Shown here: positions 14,429 through 22,127 of the stretch, piece by piece | Layout of the letters: each line of letters starts with the position of its first letter | Position numbering within the stretch: the first letter of the stretch is position 1 | NCBI GenBank assembly: GCA_016210245.1 | Contig: JACQUR010000048.1 | Coordinates: 1 to 23,004, forward strand | Reading direction: 5' to 3' | Length of the DNA stretch: 23,004 bases | DNA from: Chloroflexota bacterium | Lineage (GTDB): Bacteria > Chloroflexota > UBA6077 > JACQUR01 | Made by a program: the position numbers and the translations under genes | Notes under the pieces: model-generated | The model's database searches: none | What the model was told of the DNA's origin: nothing | Seen by the model: only the letters and a program-made list of their open reading frames with translations

Positions 14429-14683
14429 TCAGTCATCGACTTCTACGTTCTCGAGAAATAAGGCACCTTTCCAGTCGCCAGTTCTTGTTAGAGGTATTTC
14501 ACGGTCTCCAAAGCTCCGAATCTCACCTTGTTCGAGTTGGGAAAGTCCAAGAGCTTCGCACAGTTGGTCAAAGGCGGCCAATTCTTCCAAGGATAAAGTT
14601 ATGTCTCTTGGATTTGGGAAGACGGCGAGAGAATCAAATATGGAAACCAACCCAACTTGCTGTTTGCCCTCAGCGCTGTCCAT
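14429..14683 (-). CDS. Small acidic hypothetical protein
   Basis: This frame gives 84 residues, MDSAEGKQQVGLVSIFDSLA to the end ALFLENVEVDD, acidic and without membrane segments. I do not recognise a family. The ATG at 14683 has GGGAG five to six bases upstream; the frame is open a little further (to 14719) without a better start. The middle (DITLSLEELAAFDQLCEALGL) looks like amphipathic helix, consistent with a real soluble protein. Base composition is clearly lower in GC than the surrounding genes, and the flanks contain gene remnants, so it may be transferred DNA or a surviving piece of a small module such as an antitoxin. It could also be a chance frame, since lower-GC DNA does not favour long spurious ORFs but 84 codons is short. 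Confidence 0.42.
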   Translation of the reverse strand: MDSAEGKQQVGLVSIFDSLAVFPNPRDITLSLEELAAFDQLCEALGLSQLEQGEIRSFGDREIPLTRTGDWKGALFLENVEVDD

Positions 14684-14930
14684 TGTTTCTCCCACTTTCG
14701 AGCCGAGGTGCTGGCTCAACTAGTGCCGCTTCACTGAGTACTCCCTTGAGACCTGCGCGAAAGCGAATGCATCAAGAAGACTCCGAGATGGCTGTACTCG
14801 GAAGCGCATAGACGGCGCAACGCCGAATCGTTTCTCAACGCCCGCTTGGCCGAGTGCAGTGCAAGCCATCGGGTCCAGTATTCGAGGCATCTCAACGATC
14901 CAAGCGTATGTGCCGAAACGCAGGTCGTCA

Positions 14931-15065
14931 AGTGGACCGGGAGTCGGGACAGGAGTGCCTCACCCAACGGTGTACGTCGAGCCGGGCGCGAGGTCATCAG
15001 GAGAGATCGTCGCCGGTGAGGAGCGAGAGCCGCTCTTCCTGGTGCAGGGACTGGTGGGAGCGTAG
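14931..15065 (+). pseudogene. Possible remnant of a TldD/PmbA-type peptidase
   Basis: About 44 codons read SSGPGVGTGVPHPTVYVEPG, then ARSSGEIVAGEE, then EPLFLVQGLVGA before a TAG. This echoes the C-terminal-domain pattern of TldD/PmbA proteins (N-L-Y-L-E-P-G, then S.EEL[IL]A..E.GL.V..L.G). Neither the metal-binding HExxxH segment nor the rest of the family domain was found nearby, and the expected continuation after the LVG is not in frame. If the match is real this is a small decayed fragment. The alternative is chance resemblance. Confidence 0.3.
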
Positions 15066-15467
15066 CTGCCGGGCCTAGTGAACCGGAACCACTTGCTGGA
15101 CGAGACGTAGGTCGTACAGGCGTTCCATGTGAAACGCGACCTCATCGCCGCGCTGCTTCCCCGCAGCCTCGGAACTCTTGCTTGGGCGATGGTTGCCGAG
15201 GGCGATTGCCCGATGGAAGGCCATCCGCGTCGGCTTCAGGAATTGAAATGCACTTCAAAGTATACTCCGTATACTCCAGTTTCTGGAGCCGGCATCGAGT
15301 CAGCCCGCCGGGTTGTCGGCCCTGGCGAGCTGGCGCTGGTGGCCGGCAGTCCGCCGTCTCGGTAGTAGGGGCGAAGTACCGAGCGGCACGTCGGCGTGAC
15401 CATGCCGCGTATCCAGTGCTAGACTTGCCGCCGCTGCGCGTGCGCACGTGTCGCAAGTGTCGGAACT
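15066..15467. other. Non-coding stretch before the M50 protease gene
   Basis: No gene is supported in these 402 bases. The region contains an AT-richer patch with a perfect 9-bp tandem GTATACTCC (15260-15268 and 15269-15277), the promoter listed for the M50 gene, and otherwise unremarkable sequence. Short frames here have no recognisable similarity or convincing ribosome sites. Confidence 0.5.
15396..15425 (+). promoter_or_regulatory. Promoter of the M50 protease gene
   Basis: GTGACC (15396-15401, four of six to TTGACA) and TAGACT (15420-15425) are spaced by 18 bases, and TGC precedes TAGACT as an extended -10 element. The layout resembles the Uma2 promoter (TGC-TAGAAT). The start codon lies 42-54 bases downstream of the -10 box. 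Confidence 0.45.
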
Positions 15468-16271
15468 GTGGAGGACCCTGTGGGTGAGCCGAGTCAAGGG
15501 TACGTTCCCATACGTTGGCGCAGAATCGGGCTCAGATGGCTGCTCCAGGCGTTCGCCGCGCTCGCGATCTTCGCGGTCACGCTTGTCCTCGCGAGGGTCG
15601 CGCTCGAGATCTTTCCACTCGGGATGGTCGCCCTGTTCGCGGTGCTGGCCATCACGATCCTTCTGGCGCTCGGGCTTGCAATCAGCATTCACGAGCTGGG
15701 GCATGCGCTGGCGGCTGTCCTGCTGGGCGACCGCCGCGATTTCATTGTCCAGCGCCTCACCTTGAACCCCTTGCCGCACCTGGATCCTGTTGGCTGCATC
15801 ATGGTCATCAGCGGCCAGCCCGGCTGGTCCCAACTGGTTCCCATCTCGGGTCGGGAGCTACGATTCGGCCGGATCGGGTGGCTCACCGTGATCATAGCTG
15901 GCCAAGGGGCCAGCCTGGCTGCCGCGTGGGTAGCGGGAGCGTTCCTAGAGGTGGCGCCCGACCTGACCTTTGCGCAGTTCTTCCTCCACTTCTGTTTGAT
16001 GCTCGTAGTGATCAATCTGCTGCCGCTGCCCCCGCTGGACGGCTATTACCTGGTGTTCGGTCTGATGCCTCGCCCTGTTCGGGAGCGCTGGGTTCGGGCA
16101 TGGGATCCGCTGGAGCGGTACGGCCCGCTGCTGCTCGTGGCCATCCTCCTGCTCACCACCTACGTTCCGATTGCCCCGATCAACCCGCGGCTCGTGCTGC
16201 AAGCTGCCACTGACTTCGTGGCCGGTCTCCTGGGGACCGACGACATCGTGCGCTGGATTTCATCCCGCTAA
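15468..16271 (+). CDS. M50 family (site-2 type) intramembrane metalloprotease
   Basis: This protein of 267 aa is a polytopic membrane protein with the zinc motif HELGH (His75, Glu76, His79) inside a hydrophobic segment and the second M50 motif NLLPLPPLDGYY (Asp191 as third ligand) in a later one. About five to six membrane segments are visible (roughly 25-45, 52-72, 138-160, 170-187 and 213-233). There is no PDZ domain, as in short SpoIVFB-like or orphan members. The substrate is unknown; such enzymes cleave membrane-bound anti-sigma factors or other single-span proteins. The start is uncertain: GTG 15468, or GTG 15480, which has GGAGG five bases upstream and would give 263 aa. Its TAA overlaps the TAG of the convergent PrsW-type gene by two bases, so the two transcripts are antisense at their ends. 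Confidence 0.9.
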   Translation: MEDPVGEPSQGYVPIRWRRIGLRWLLQAFAALAIFAVTLVLARVALEIFPLGMVALFAVLAITILLALGLAISIHELGHALAAVLLGDRRDFIVQRLTLNPLPHLDPVGCIMVISGQPGWSQLVPISGRELRFGRIGWLTVIIAGQGASLAAAWVAGAFLEVAPDLTFAQFFLHFCLMLVVINLLPLPPLDGYYLVFGLMPRPVRERWVRAWDPLERYGPLLLVAILLLTTYVPIAPINPRLVLQAATDFVAGLLGTDDIVRWISSR

Positions 16272-17536
16272 CGTACCGGCAGCGCGATCTGGAGGTAGCG
16301 CGCCAGGAGGGGGCCGTAGAGCGCTGCTAGCGGGACGACGAGCAGCGCGGCCGCGGTGGCCCACAGGGCAAGCGTCCGCGGGTGTTCCAGGTGCAGGCCC
16401 AGGAGCGGAGGGCTCTCGCTCCGGGCGGGGTGGCGCAGCCAGGCGGTTACCAGGAACAGCAGGCGCCACATGGCGATGGCCTCCACGAGCAGGGCCACGA
16501 TCATCACCCCCGGCTGGCCGATGCCGTAGACGTTCAGCTCCCACGAGGTGGTGCCCAGGAAGTAGGCCCCGAGGCCGGAGTAGAGGATCACCAGGCCGCC
16601 ATTCCACAGCGCGTGCAGGCCGACGGCCAGGCCGTAGAAGCCCAGCAGCCGCTTCCAGGCGCCTGGCAGGCCGTGGCGTACCCCGTACCAGCCGACCGCC
16701 ACCAGGCCGGCGTTGAGTGGATGGAGCACCCCGCCAACACCCCGTAGCACGGCGATGGATGCCCACACCCGAGCGCCAGCCGCCTCGTACAGCATGTTCT
16801 CCAGGATGGCAAAGCCCACCCCGCCGGCCATGCCGACCAGGAACGCTTCGGCGGGACCTCTGAGACGCCTGGCCAGCAGCAGGGCGGCCAGCGGCTTGGT
16901 TAGCTCCTCCACTACGGGAGCCACCAGGGCCAGCTCGACCATCGCCAGCGTGAGCGCCGGGGAGTAGAACAGCTCCTCCAGACTGCGCGAGGCGAGGACG
17001 CGCGCCACGAGCTCGCGCAGGGGCAGCACCAGCAGGTAGGCCAGCACGGAGACCAGGGCGCTCAGCGCGATCGCCAGGTGCGTCGACAGCAGCGAGCCGG
17101 AGAGGATACCGGCCAGCGCTCGGCGCCAGGTGGTGATCGGTCCCAGGCGCTGCACGGCCAGCGCCAGCGCCGCCAGGGGAGGCAGCGCCGCCGCGGCGAC
17201 GAACAGCGCCCAGAAGAGCCCGCCGCTGCGCGTGGCCAGCAGGACCTGCCCCAGCCCGATGGCCGCGGCCGCGCCCAGACCCAGCCAGAGCGGCTGGGGC
17301 AGGCGGCATGGCCGCGAAGGCTTGCCCATGTGACTCCACTGGTACAGTCCGACCGGCACGCAGAAGCCGAGCACATACACCGCCACGCCAGGAGCGAAGA
17401 GACCCAGGGCCGCCTGGCCGAACAGGAACGTCACCAGGTTGTAGGCCGCCAGCGGCAGACTGGCCACCAGCAGCACGGCCAGCGGCAGGAAGGCCAGGAC
17501 CAGGAGAACCTTGCCAACCGATCGAAGTGCGCGCAT
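16268..17536 (-). CDS. PrsW-family intramembrane metalloprotease
   Basis: This 422-aa multi-pass membrane protein carries the signature of the PrsW/CAAX-protease-related clan: EELTK (Glu210, Glu211, Lys214), GFAILEN (Glu246), HPLNAG (His272) and HALWNG (His308), in that order and each within hydrophobic segments. PrsW of Bacillus cleaves the anti-sigma factor RsiW; most homologues, including this one, have unknown substrates. About ten membrane segments are visible. The N-terminal 180 residues and the last 80 add hydrophobic regions beyond the core domain, so it is longer than B. subtilis PrsW. The ATG at 17536 has GGAGAGG six bases upstream. It lies downstream of the giant membrane protein gene, separated by a heptamer inverted repeat, and converges with the M50 protease gene, sharing stop-codon bases. 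Confidence 0.88.
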   Translation of the reverse strand: MRALRSVGKVLLVLAFLPLAVLLVASLPLAAYNLVTFLFGQAALGLFAPGVAVYVLGFCVPVGLYQWSHMGKPSRPCRLPQPLWLGLGAAAAIGLGQVLLATRSGGLFWALFVAAAALPPLAALALAVQRLGPITTWRRALAGILSGSLLSTHLAIALSALVSVLAYLLVLPLRELVARVLASRSLEELFYSPALTLAMVELALVAPVVEELTKPLAALLLARRLRGPAEAFLVGMAGGVGFAILENMLYEAAGARVWASIAVLRGVGGVLHPLNAGLVAVGWYGVRHGLPGAWKRLLGFYGLAVGLHALWNGGLVILYSGLGAYFLGTTSWELNVYGIGQPGVMIVALLVEAIAMWRLLFLVTAWLRHPARSESPPLLGLHLEHPRTLALWATAAALLVVPLAALYGPLLARYLQIALPVR

Positions 17537-17550
17537 ATCCAGCCTCTCCG

Positions 17551-17649
17551 GAGTCGACAGTTGACAGTCGACAGTTCACAGGAGAAAGTTCAGCAGACTG
17601 TGAACTGTCGACTGTCGACTGTCGACTGTCGACTGTCAACTGTCGACTC
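17551..17649. repeat. Heptamer inverted repeat with unequal arms
   Basis: The left arm 17551-17581 (31 nt) reads as TCGACAG and TTGACAG units ending TTCACAG. The right arm 17598-17649 (52 nt) is its exact reverse complement with three extra CTGTCGA units inserted. The 21-nt difference is what gain or loss of whole heptamers in one arm would leave. It occupies nearly the whole gap between the giant membrane protein gene and the PrsW-type gene, both minus. Confidence 0.95.
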
Positions 17650-17651
17650 GT

Positions 17652-20600
17652 CTAATCCCAGGTTTCCAGGCGTTGCCGCCAGTCGTCGATCCACAGTGGG
17701 ATCTGCGTCCGCTTCCGCTCCACGAACAGCACCAGGCCGATCATGGCCGAGCCGGCGATAGCCAGCAGGTACCAGGTGTTGGTGGCTCGGATGGGGTCGG
17801 ACAACAGGATGCCCACGTCCACCACCAGGGCCAGGAGGCCGCCGAAGAACGGTCGCTTCCAATGGAGCACGGCGCCCAGGCTAAAGAGCGCCAGGCTTTC
17901 AAAGAAGAGGAACGTATCGTAGACGTAGCGGCCATGGCTGGCGCCCAGGAAGCCCACGGCCTGGAGCAGCGAGACCCCGAGCAGCAGCGCCAGGGCGCCC
18001 GATTCGAGCGCGGGCTTTACCCCGGCGCCGGTCCCGCGCCGCCACTCCAGGTAGGCGACGGCCAGCAGGTACAGGCCGGCCGGCAGCACGAACGCTTGCG
18101 GCTGGCCCACCTCGAACAGCGCCAGTTGGATCATGTAGCCCAGCTCGAGCAGCCCGACCCCCAGGTAGCCCAGCCGCCGCTCGCGGCGGTCGAAGCCGTG
18201 CGCCACCAGCGTCAGGCCGCTGACGGCGGCGGTGATGGCCAGCGGCTGAAGCGCAGCGCGACTCAGCAGCCCCGCCTGGAACAACAGGGCAGCAGCCGGA
18301 GCGGCGCCAGCCAGACCGATGGAGCTGAGATAGAGCGGCCGTTGCCACAGCGCCAGGACCTTCGAGCGCAGCCGCCGCCAGGCGATGGCGGCCAGGGTGC
18401 TGCCCAGCCCGATCGTGGCCCACACAGGCGGCTGGTCCAGCGGCGCCACGCCGGCCAGGCGCAGCCCGTGCTCGATCGCCACGCCCGCGAAGACCAGGCT
18501 GCCCCAGACTTCCAGTTGGCCGCGCCACAGCACGGCGAACACGGTGGCCAGCACGGCGTACGCGATGGCCGTTCGTAGCCCCATCTGTCCGTCCGGGGCG
18601 CTGCCGAGGCTGGAGATGGCCAGGACCACCAGTCCGCACTCGGCAAGCGGCGCGGCCCAGGGGTGGCGCCAGCCCCCGCCCTCTCCCTGGAACAAGCGGT
18701 GCGGGGGAAGGGCAGGCGCGGGGTGGAGCCTGGCCACGGCGTGGGACAGCCAGAACAGTAGCCAGGTGGGGACGACCAGCAACACCATTCCCTGGCTGAA
18801 GGACCCACCCGGGGCGAGCAGCGAGGCGGTGGCGAGATAGCCCACCACCATGGCGCCGGTCGTCGGGTAGAGCCAGGAGGGATGGCGAAACAGGGCGGTG
18901 GAAGCGGCGTAGACCCCGGCCACCCCCCACCAGGCCAGCGCCCACGCCGTCCGATCCTGGGCCGAGGCGGCGATTGTGGCGACCGTCCCGGCATACACGG
19001 CCAGGTGGAAGGGCAAGGACCAGCGCACGTCGAGACGACGGCGTAGCAGGTCGCCAATGGCCAGGTAGGCCGCCAGGCCGGGCAGGAGCCCCAGGCCGTA
19101 GGAGCGGGCGTCCAGCGGAGTCATCGCCATGCCCACCACGTAGGCGACGGAGACGGTTGCCACCAGCGGATAGGCGAACAGGCTCTGCCGAAAGATGAGC
19201 GCCGAGCCGGCGTAGCACACCCCGCCCAGCAGGAAGCCGAGCACCACCAGTTCACGGTCCTGGTTGGCGGCCAGGCCCAGGCCCAGGGCGCTCAGGACGT
19301 AGCCGACCACGAAGAACGGCTGGGCGTAAGCGCCGATGGCTCCGCCGATCGGCTGGAGCGCCCGCCGAGGGCTGCCATGATGGAGCGCCAGCCCGAGGCC
19401 GCCATAGGCGAGCGCCAGCCCCAGCAGCCCCACGCCGTACAGGCGCGGCGGGACGCCGAGTCGATCGAGCCCCTGCCAGCCCAGGAGCGGTGTGAGCAGC
19501 GCCACCGGGTACAGCCAGCCGCTCTGCCGAAACACCACCGCCGACCCGGCGTACAGCGCGATCGAGATGGCCAGCGCCAGGAGGCGCAAGACAGGATCCG
19601 GCGTTGCCAGCAGCGGGCCTGCCAGGGAGAGGGCGTAGCCGCCCAGGTACCAGGGGAGCCGATACTCGGGGCGGAGGGCGCGGAAGGCGAGGCCCAGGGC
19701 GACGTACGCGGGGGCCAGCACGGCGAGCGCGAGGCCGTAGTGGGCCACCTGAGGCGGCGGCGCCAGCAGGCTCATCGCCAGCGCGAGCCAGGCGGGGAAC
19801 AACCAGGCCGCCAGGTAGAGGAACAGACTGCGCCCGGTGGCGAAGGCGGCGGATCCAGGACGGCCGCACAGCCGCTCCACCAGCCACAGGAAGGAAGGAT
19901 GGCGCTCTCGGTGCATCAGCCACGCCGAGGCGGCGTACACCAGCAGGCTCAGGGCAATGAGCTGGACGTTGGCCGCGCGGTCCAGCGCGGACAGGAGCAT
20001 GGTGCCCAGCGACAGGGCATAGCCAGCCAGGTAGAGCGGCTTGGCGTAGTGTCCACCCACCCGGTCCAGCGCGAGCGCCGCGCCCAGGTAGCCCAGCTCC
20101 AGCGCCGCCAGCAGCCGCGCTCGGTTGGCCTCGGTGAGCGCCCAGCCCAGGTCGACGAAGATCCGCTCGGCCGCCCAGAGGTAGGGCAGGAGCAGCACCC
20201 ATGAGGCCACGTAGAGAAAGAAGCTTTGCCGCCGGGTCGCCGCTGAGGCGGCGTACAGCGCGGCGATGGCCGCCAGGACCAGCTCCGTGCCGGCGTCCTG
20301 GAGGGGCAGCCCACCGACGCGGGACGGGTTCCAGTGCTGTGCGAGCGCGATCCCCAGGGCCAGCAGGCTGGTGGCGTAGCCGGCCAGGAAGAGCGGGGAG
20401 GCGAAGCGCGACCGCCACGCCCCGAGTCCCAGCGTGGTCTCGATCAGCGGGCGCCGCGCCTCCCCGCTGCGGTGGGCGGCGATCTCGGCCGAGGCCACCA
20501 GCGCGAGGGCCAGCGCCGCCCAGGCCAGGCCCAGGGGGCCGCCGCTCACCCCCAGCCGGACCAGCAGGAGGCCGCAGGCCAGCGGCAGCAGGTACACCGA

Positions 20601-22124
20601 GAGGGAGGCGAACAGGCGCCGCCTCAGCCAGAAGGCAGCCGCGCCGTAGACCAGCGACAGGCAGAACAGGGTGGCGATGCGGCTGTCCTGAGATGGGGCG
20701 GGCCACACCGCGGCCGCCAGGGTCAAGGTCAGACCGACCTGGTAGGCAGGTTGGCCGAGCAAGTGGGCCAGCCGGGGTGGCGCCCCGTCCGCCAGGAGTT
20801 GCTGCGCCCAGCGCCCGTAGGCCAGGTAGCCCAGCGCCAGGACGGCCAGCCCCAGGTTGTACCAGACAGCCTCCCACGGGGCTTTGGCCAGGGTGAACAG
20901 GTACGCGAACGGCAGCGCCCAGGCCGCGGCGAACTGGTAGGAGCGTCGGCGGAAGAGGCGGGCCGCCAGCAGGTAGAAGGCGGTGCCCAGCCACCACGCC
21001 ACGGCCACGGCGTACTCGAACAGCCCGGCGGGCAGCTCACCTGCCAGCGTCACCCACACGAAGGGGAAGAAGCGAGCCAGCATCAGGAGCGCCATCACCA
21101 GCGGCGCGGCCGCCTGGGCCGACCAGGACAGCGCCCAGGCCAGGGCCGGCCAGGGCTCCGCCAGGCGGTGGGACAGCCGCAGGTAGCCGAGCCCCAGCGC
21201 CGCCAGGCCGCACAGTCCCCACTCCAGAGGCACCCCCAGCCAGTTGAGCGCGGCCAGCAGCTCGCTGCCACCGGCCAGGGCGGTGAGCAGGGCAAAGGGG
21301 CGATCGCGCAGCACCGCGTGCGAGCCCAGGTAGAGCGGCAGGCCGACCAGCGAAGCGACCAGCCAGATGGCGCCGGGCTCCCAGTTCAGCAGTTGCTCCT
21401 GGCCGAGGGTCCACACGTTGAGCGGGACGAAGGCGCCGCCGATGGTCAGCAGCGTGGAGCCGGTCCTGGCCAGCTCGAGCCTGTTGCGCACCACGTAGCC
21501 GAGGACGTAGAAGACGATCGTGGTGGCCGCGACCACGCCCAGGTGGAGCGGCGGGGCCAGGCGGGTGGGGTTGAGGGTGGAGATGACGACGCCGGAGGCC
21601 AGTAGCAGCAGGGTCGCCAGGCCGAGCAGGGCGTTCAGCGTCCGTTCCGAGAGGAGATAGGTGCCCACCTGGCCCCAGGAGAAGGACGGCGCGGCGGGGG
21701 CGGGGGCAGCGGGTGGGGCCGCCACCGCGGAGGTCGCCGCTTCGGCCTGGAGCGCCGGCTGGATCGCGGCTGGCGCCAGGAGGGGGGCAGGCGCGCGCTC
21801 CACGAGGCTGCTCTCCGGCTCTCGGCCCGGGCCTGCCTCGACGGCGACCGCAGGGGCGGCGAGCGTCGGCATCGCTGGCTCCGGCGTGGCGGCCCGCAGC
21901 CCGAGGGCACGCTCCAGCTCCAGCATCTCCCGCGCCGTCGCCTCGCGCAGCGCGGTGGCCGAACCGGCCGGTAGCAGCCCCTCGTCTTGCCAGCTATCCA
22001 GCCGGTCGCGCAAATAGGCGAGGTGGGCCAGTTTCTCCAGGCCAGCCGCGTTGTACTGCCTGTTGCAGTGCGGGCACCGGACTAACTGGTACGGGCTCTG
22101 GTAGTCGCAGTTGGGGCACTGCAT
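17652..22124 (-). CDS. Giant zinc-ribbon polytopic membrane protein with internal repeats
   Basis: This 1490-aa protein has three parts. Residues 3-20 carry C-x2-C and C-x2-C (MQCPNCDY and VRCPHC), a zinc ribbon. Residues about 28-150 are charged helix then Ala/Pro-rich linker. From residue 155 to the end there are dozens of hydrophobic segments. A recurring unit is P-x-(Y/F/H)-x2-(G/A)-(Y/V)-x-(L/T)-(S/V), then an acidic/Arg pair (QDR or LDR), then (L/V)YA-(A/G)-S-(A/T) and R-x2-(S/F)...YP. It is seen near 577, 696, 824, 936 and 1038, with a degenerate copy near 459. The layout recalls the SCO7613/DUF2157-like multi-pass proteins of Actinobacteria and Chloroflexota, whose function is unknown. 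The ATG at 22124 lies just after the stop of the upstream 205-aa gene, so the two are probably translated together. No catalytic motif was recognised. Confidence 0.85.
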   Translation of the reverse strand: MQCPNCDYQSPYQLVRCPHCNRQYNAAGLEKLAHLAYLRDRLDSWQDEGLLPAGSATALREATAREMLELERALGLRAATPEPAMPTLAAPAVAVEAGPGREPESSLVERAPAPLLAPAAIQPALQAEAATSAVAAPPAAPAPAAPSFSWGQVGTYLLSERTLNALLGLATLLLLASGVVISTLNPTRLAPPLHLGVVAATTIVFYVLGYVVRNRLELARTGSTLLTIGGAFVPLNVWTLGQEQLLNWEPGAIWLVASLVGLPLYLGSHAVLRDRPFALLTALAGGSELLAALNWLGVPLEWGLCGLAALGLGYLRLSHRLAEPWPALAWALSWSAQAAAPLVMALLMLARFFPFVWVTLAGELPAGLFEYAVAVAWWLGTAFYLLAARLFRRRSYQFAAAWALPFAYLFTLAKAPWEAVWYNLGLAVLALGYLAYGRWAQQLLADGAPPRLAHLLGQPAYQVGLTLTLAAAVWPAPSQDSRIATLFCLSLVYGAAAFWLRRRLFASLSVYLLPLACGLLLVRLGVSGGPLGLAWAALALALVASAEIAAHRSGEARRPLIETTLGLGAWRSRFASPLFLAGYATSLLALGIALAQHWNPSRVGGLPLQDAGTELVLAAIAALYAASAATRRQSFFLYVASWVLLLPYLWAAERIFVDLGWALTEANRARLLAALELGYLGAALALDRVGGHYAKPLYLAGYALSLGTMLLSALDRAANVQLIALSLLVYAASAWLMHRERHPSFLWLVERLCGRPGSAAFATGRSLFLYLAAWLFPAWLALAMSLLAPPPQVAHYGLALAVLAPAYVALGLAFRALRPEYRLPWYLGGYALSLAGPLLATPDPVLRLLALAISIALYAGSAVVFRQSGWLYPVALLTPLLGWQGLDRLGVPPRLYGVGLLGLALAYGGLGLALHHGSPRRALQPIGGAIGAYAQPFFVVGYVLSALGLGLAANQDRELVVLGFLLGGVCYAGSALIFRQSLFAYPLVATVSVAYVVGMAMTPLDARSYGLGLLPGLAAYLAIGDLLRRRLDVRWSLPFHLAVYAGTVATIAASAQDRTAWALAWWGVAGVYAASTALFRHPSWLYPTTGAMVVGYLATASLLAPGGSFSQGMVLLVVPTWLLFWLSHAVARLHPAPALPPHRLFQGEGGGWRHPWAAPLAECGLVVLAISSLGSAPDGQMGLRTAIAYAVLATVFAVLWRGQLEVWGSLVFAGVAIEHGLRLAGVAPLDQPPVWATIGLGSTLAAIAWRRLRSKVLALWQRPLYLSSIGLAGAAPAAALLFQAGLLSRAALQPLAITAAVSGLTLVAHGFDRRERRLGYLGVGLLELGYMIQLALFEVGQPQAFVLPAGLYLLAVAYLEWRRGTGAGVKPALESGALALLLGVSLLQAVGFLGASHGRYVYDTFLFFESLALFSLGAVLHWKRPFFGGLLALVVDVGILLSDPIRATNTWYLLAIAGSAMIGLVLFVERKRTQIPLWIDDWRQRLETWD

Positions 22125-22127
22125 GGC

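Noticed and set aside
14731..14997. 88-codon minus-strand frame
   Set aside because: No ribosome site, no similarity seen, overlaps the possible PmbA-like remnant, residue usage not protein-like.
15129..15365. 78-codon plus-strand frame after the PmbA-like remnant
   Set aside because: No recognisable motif and no ribosome site; treated as non-coding.
13750..15467. tRNA or other structured RNA gene
   Set aside because: Scanned by eye for cloverleaf arms and a T-loop (GGTTCRANNCC) pattern; none found.
19252..20997. 581-codon alternate frame inside the giant membrane protein gene
   Set aside because: Same strand, shifted frame, Gly/Arg/Pro-rich with no motifs; the main frame shows regular membrane segments and repeats.
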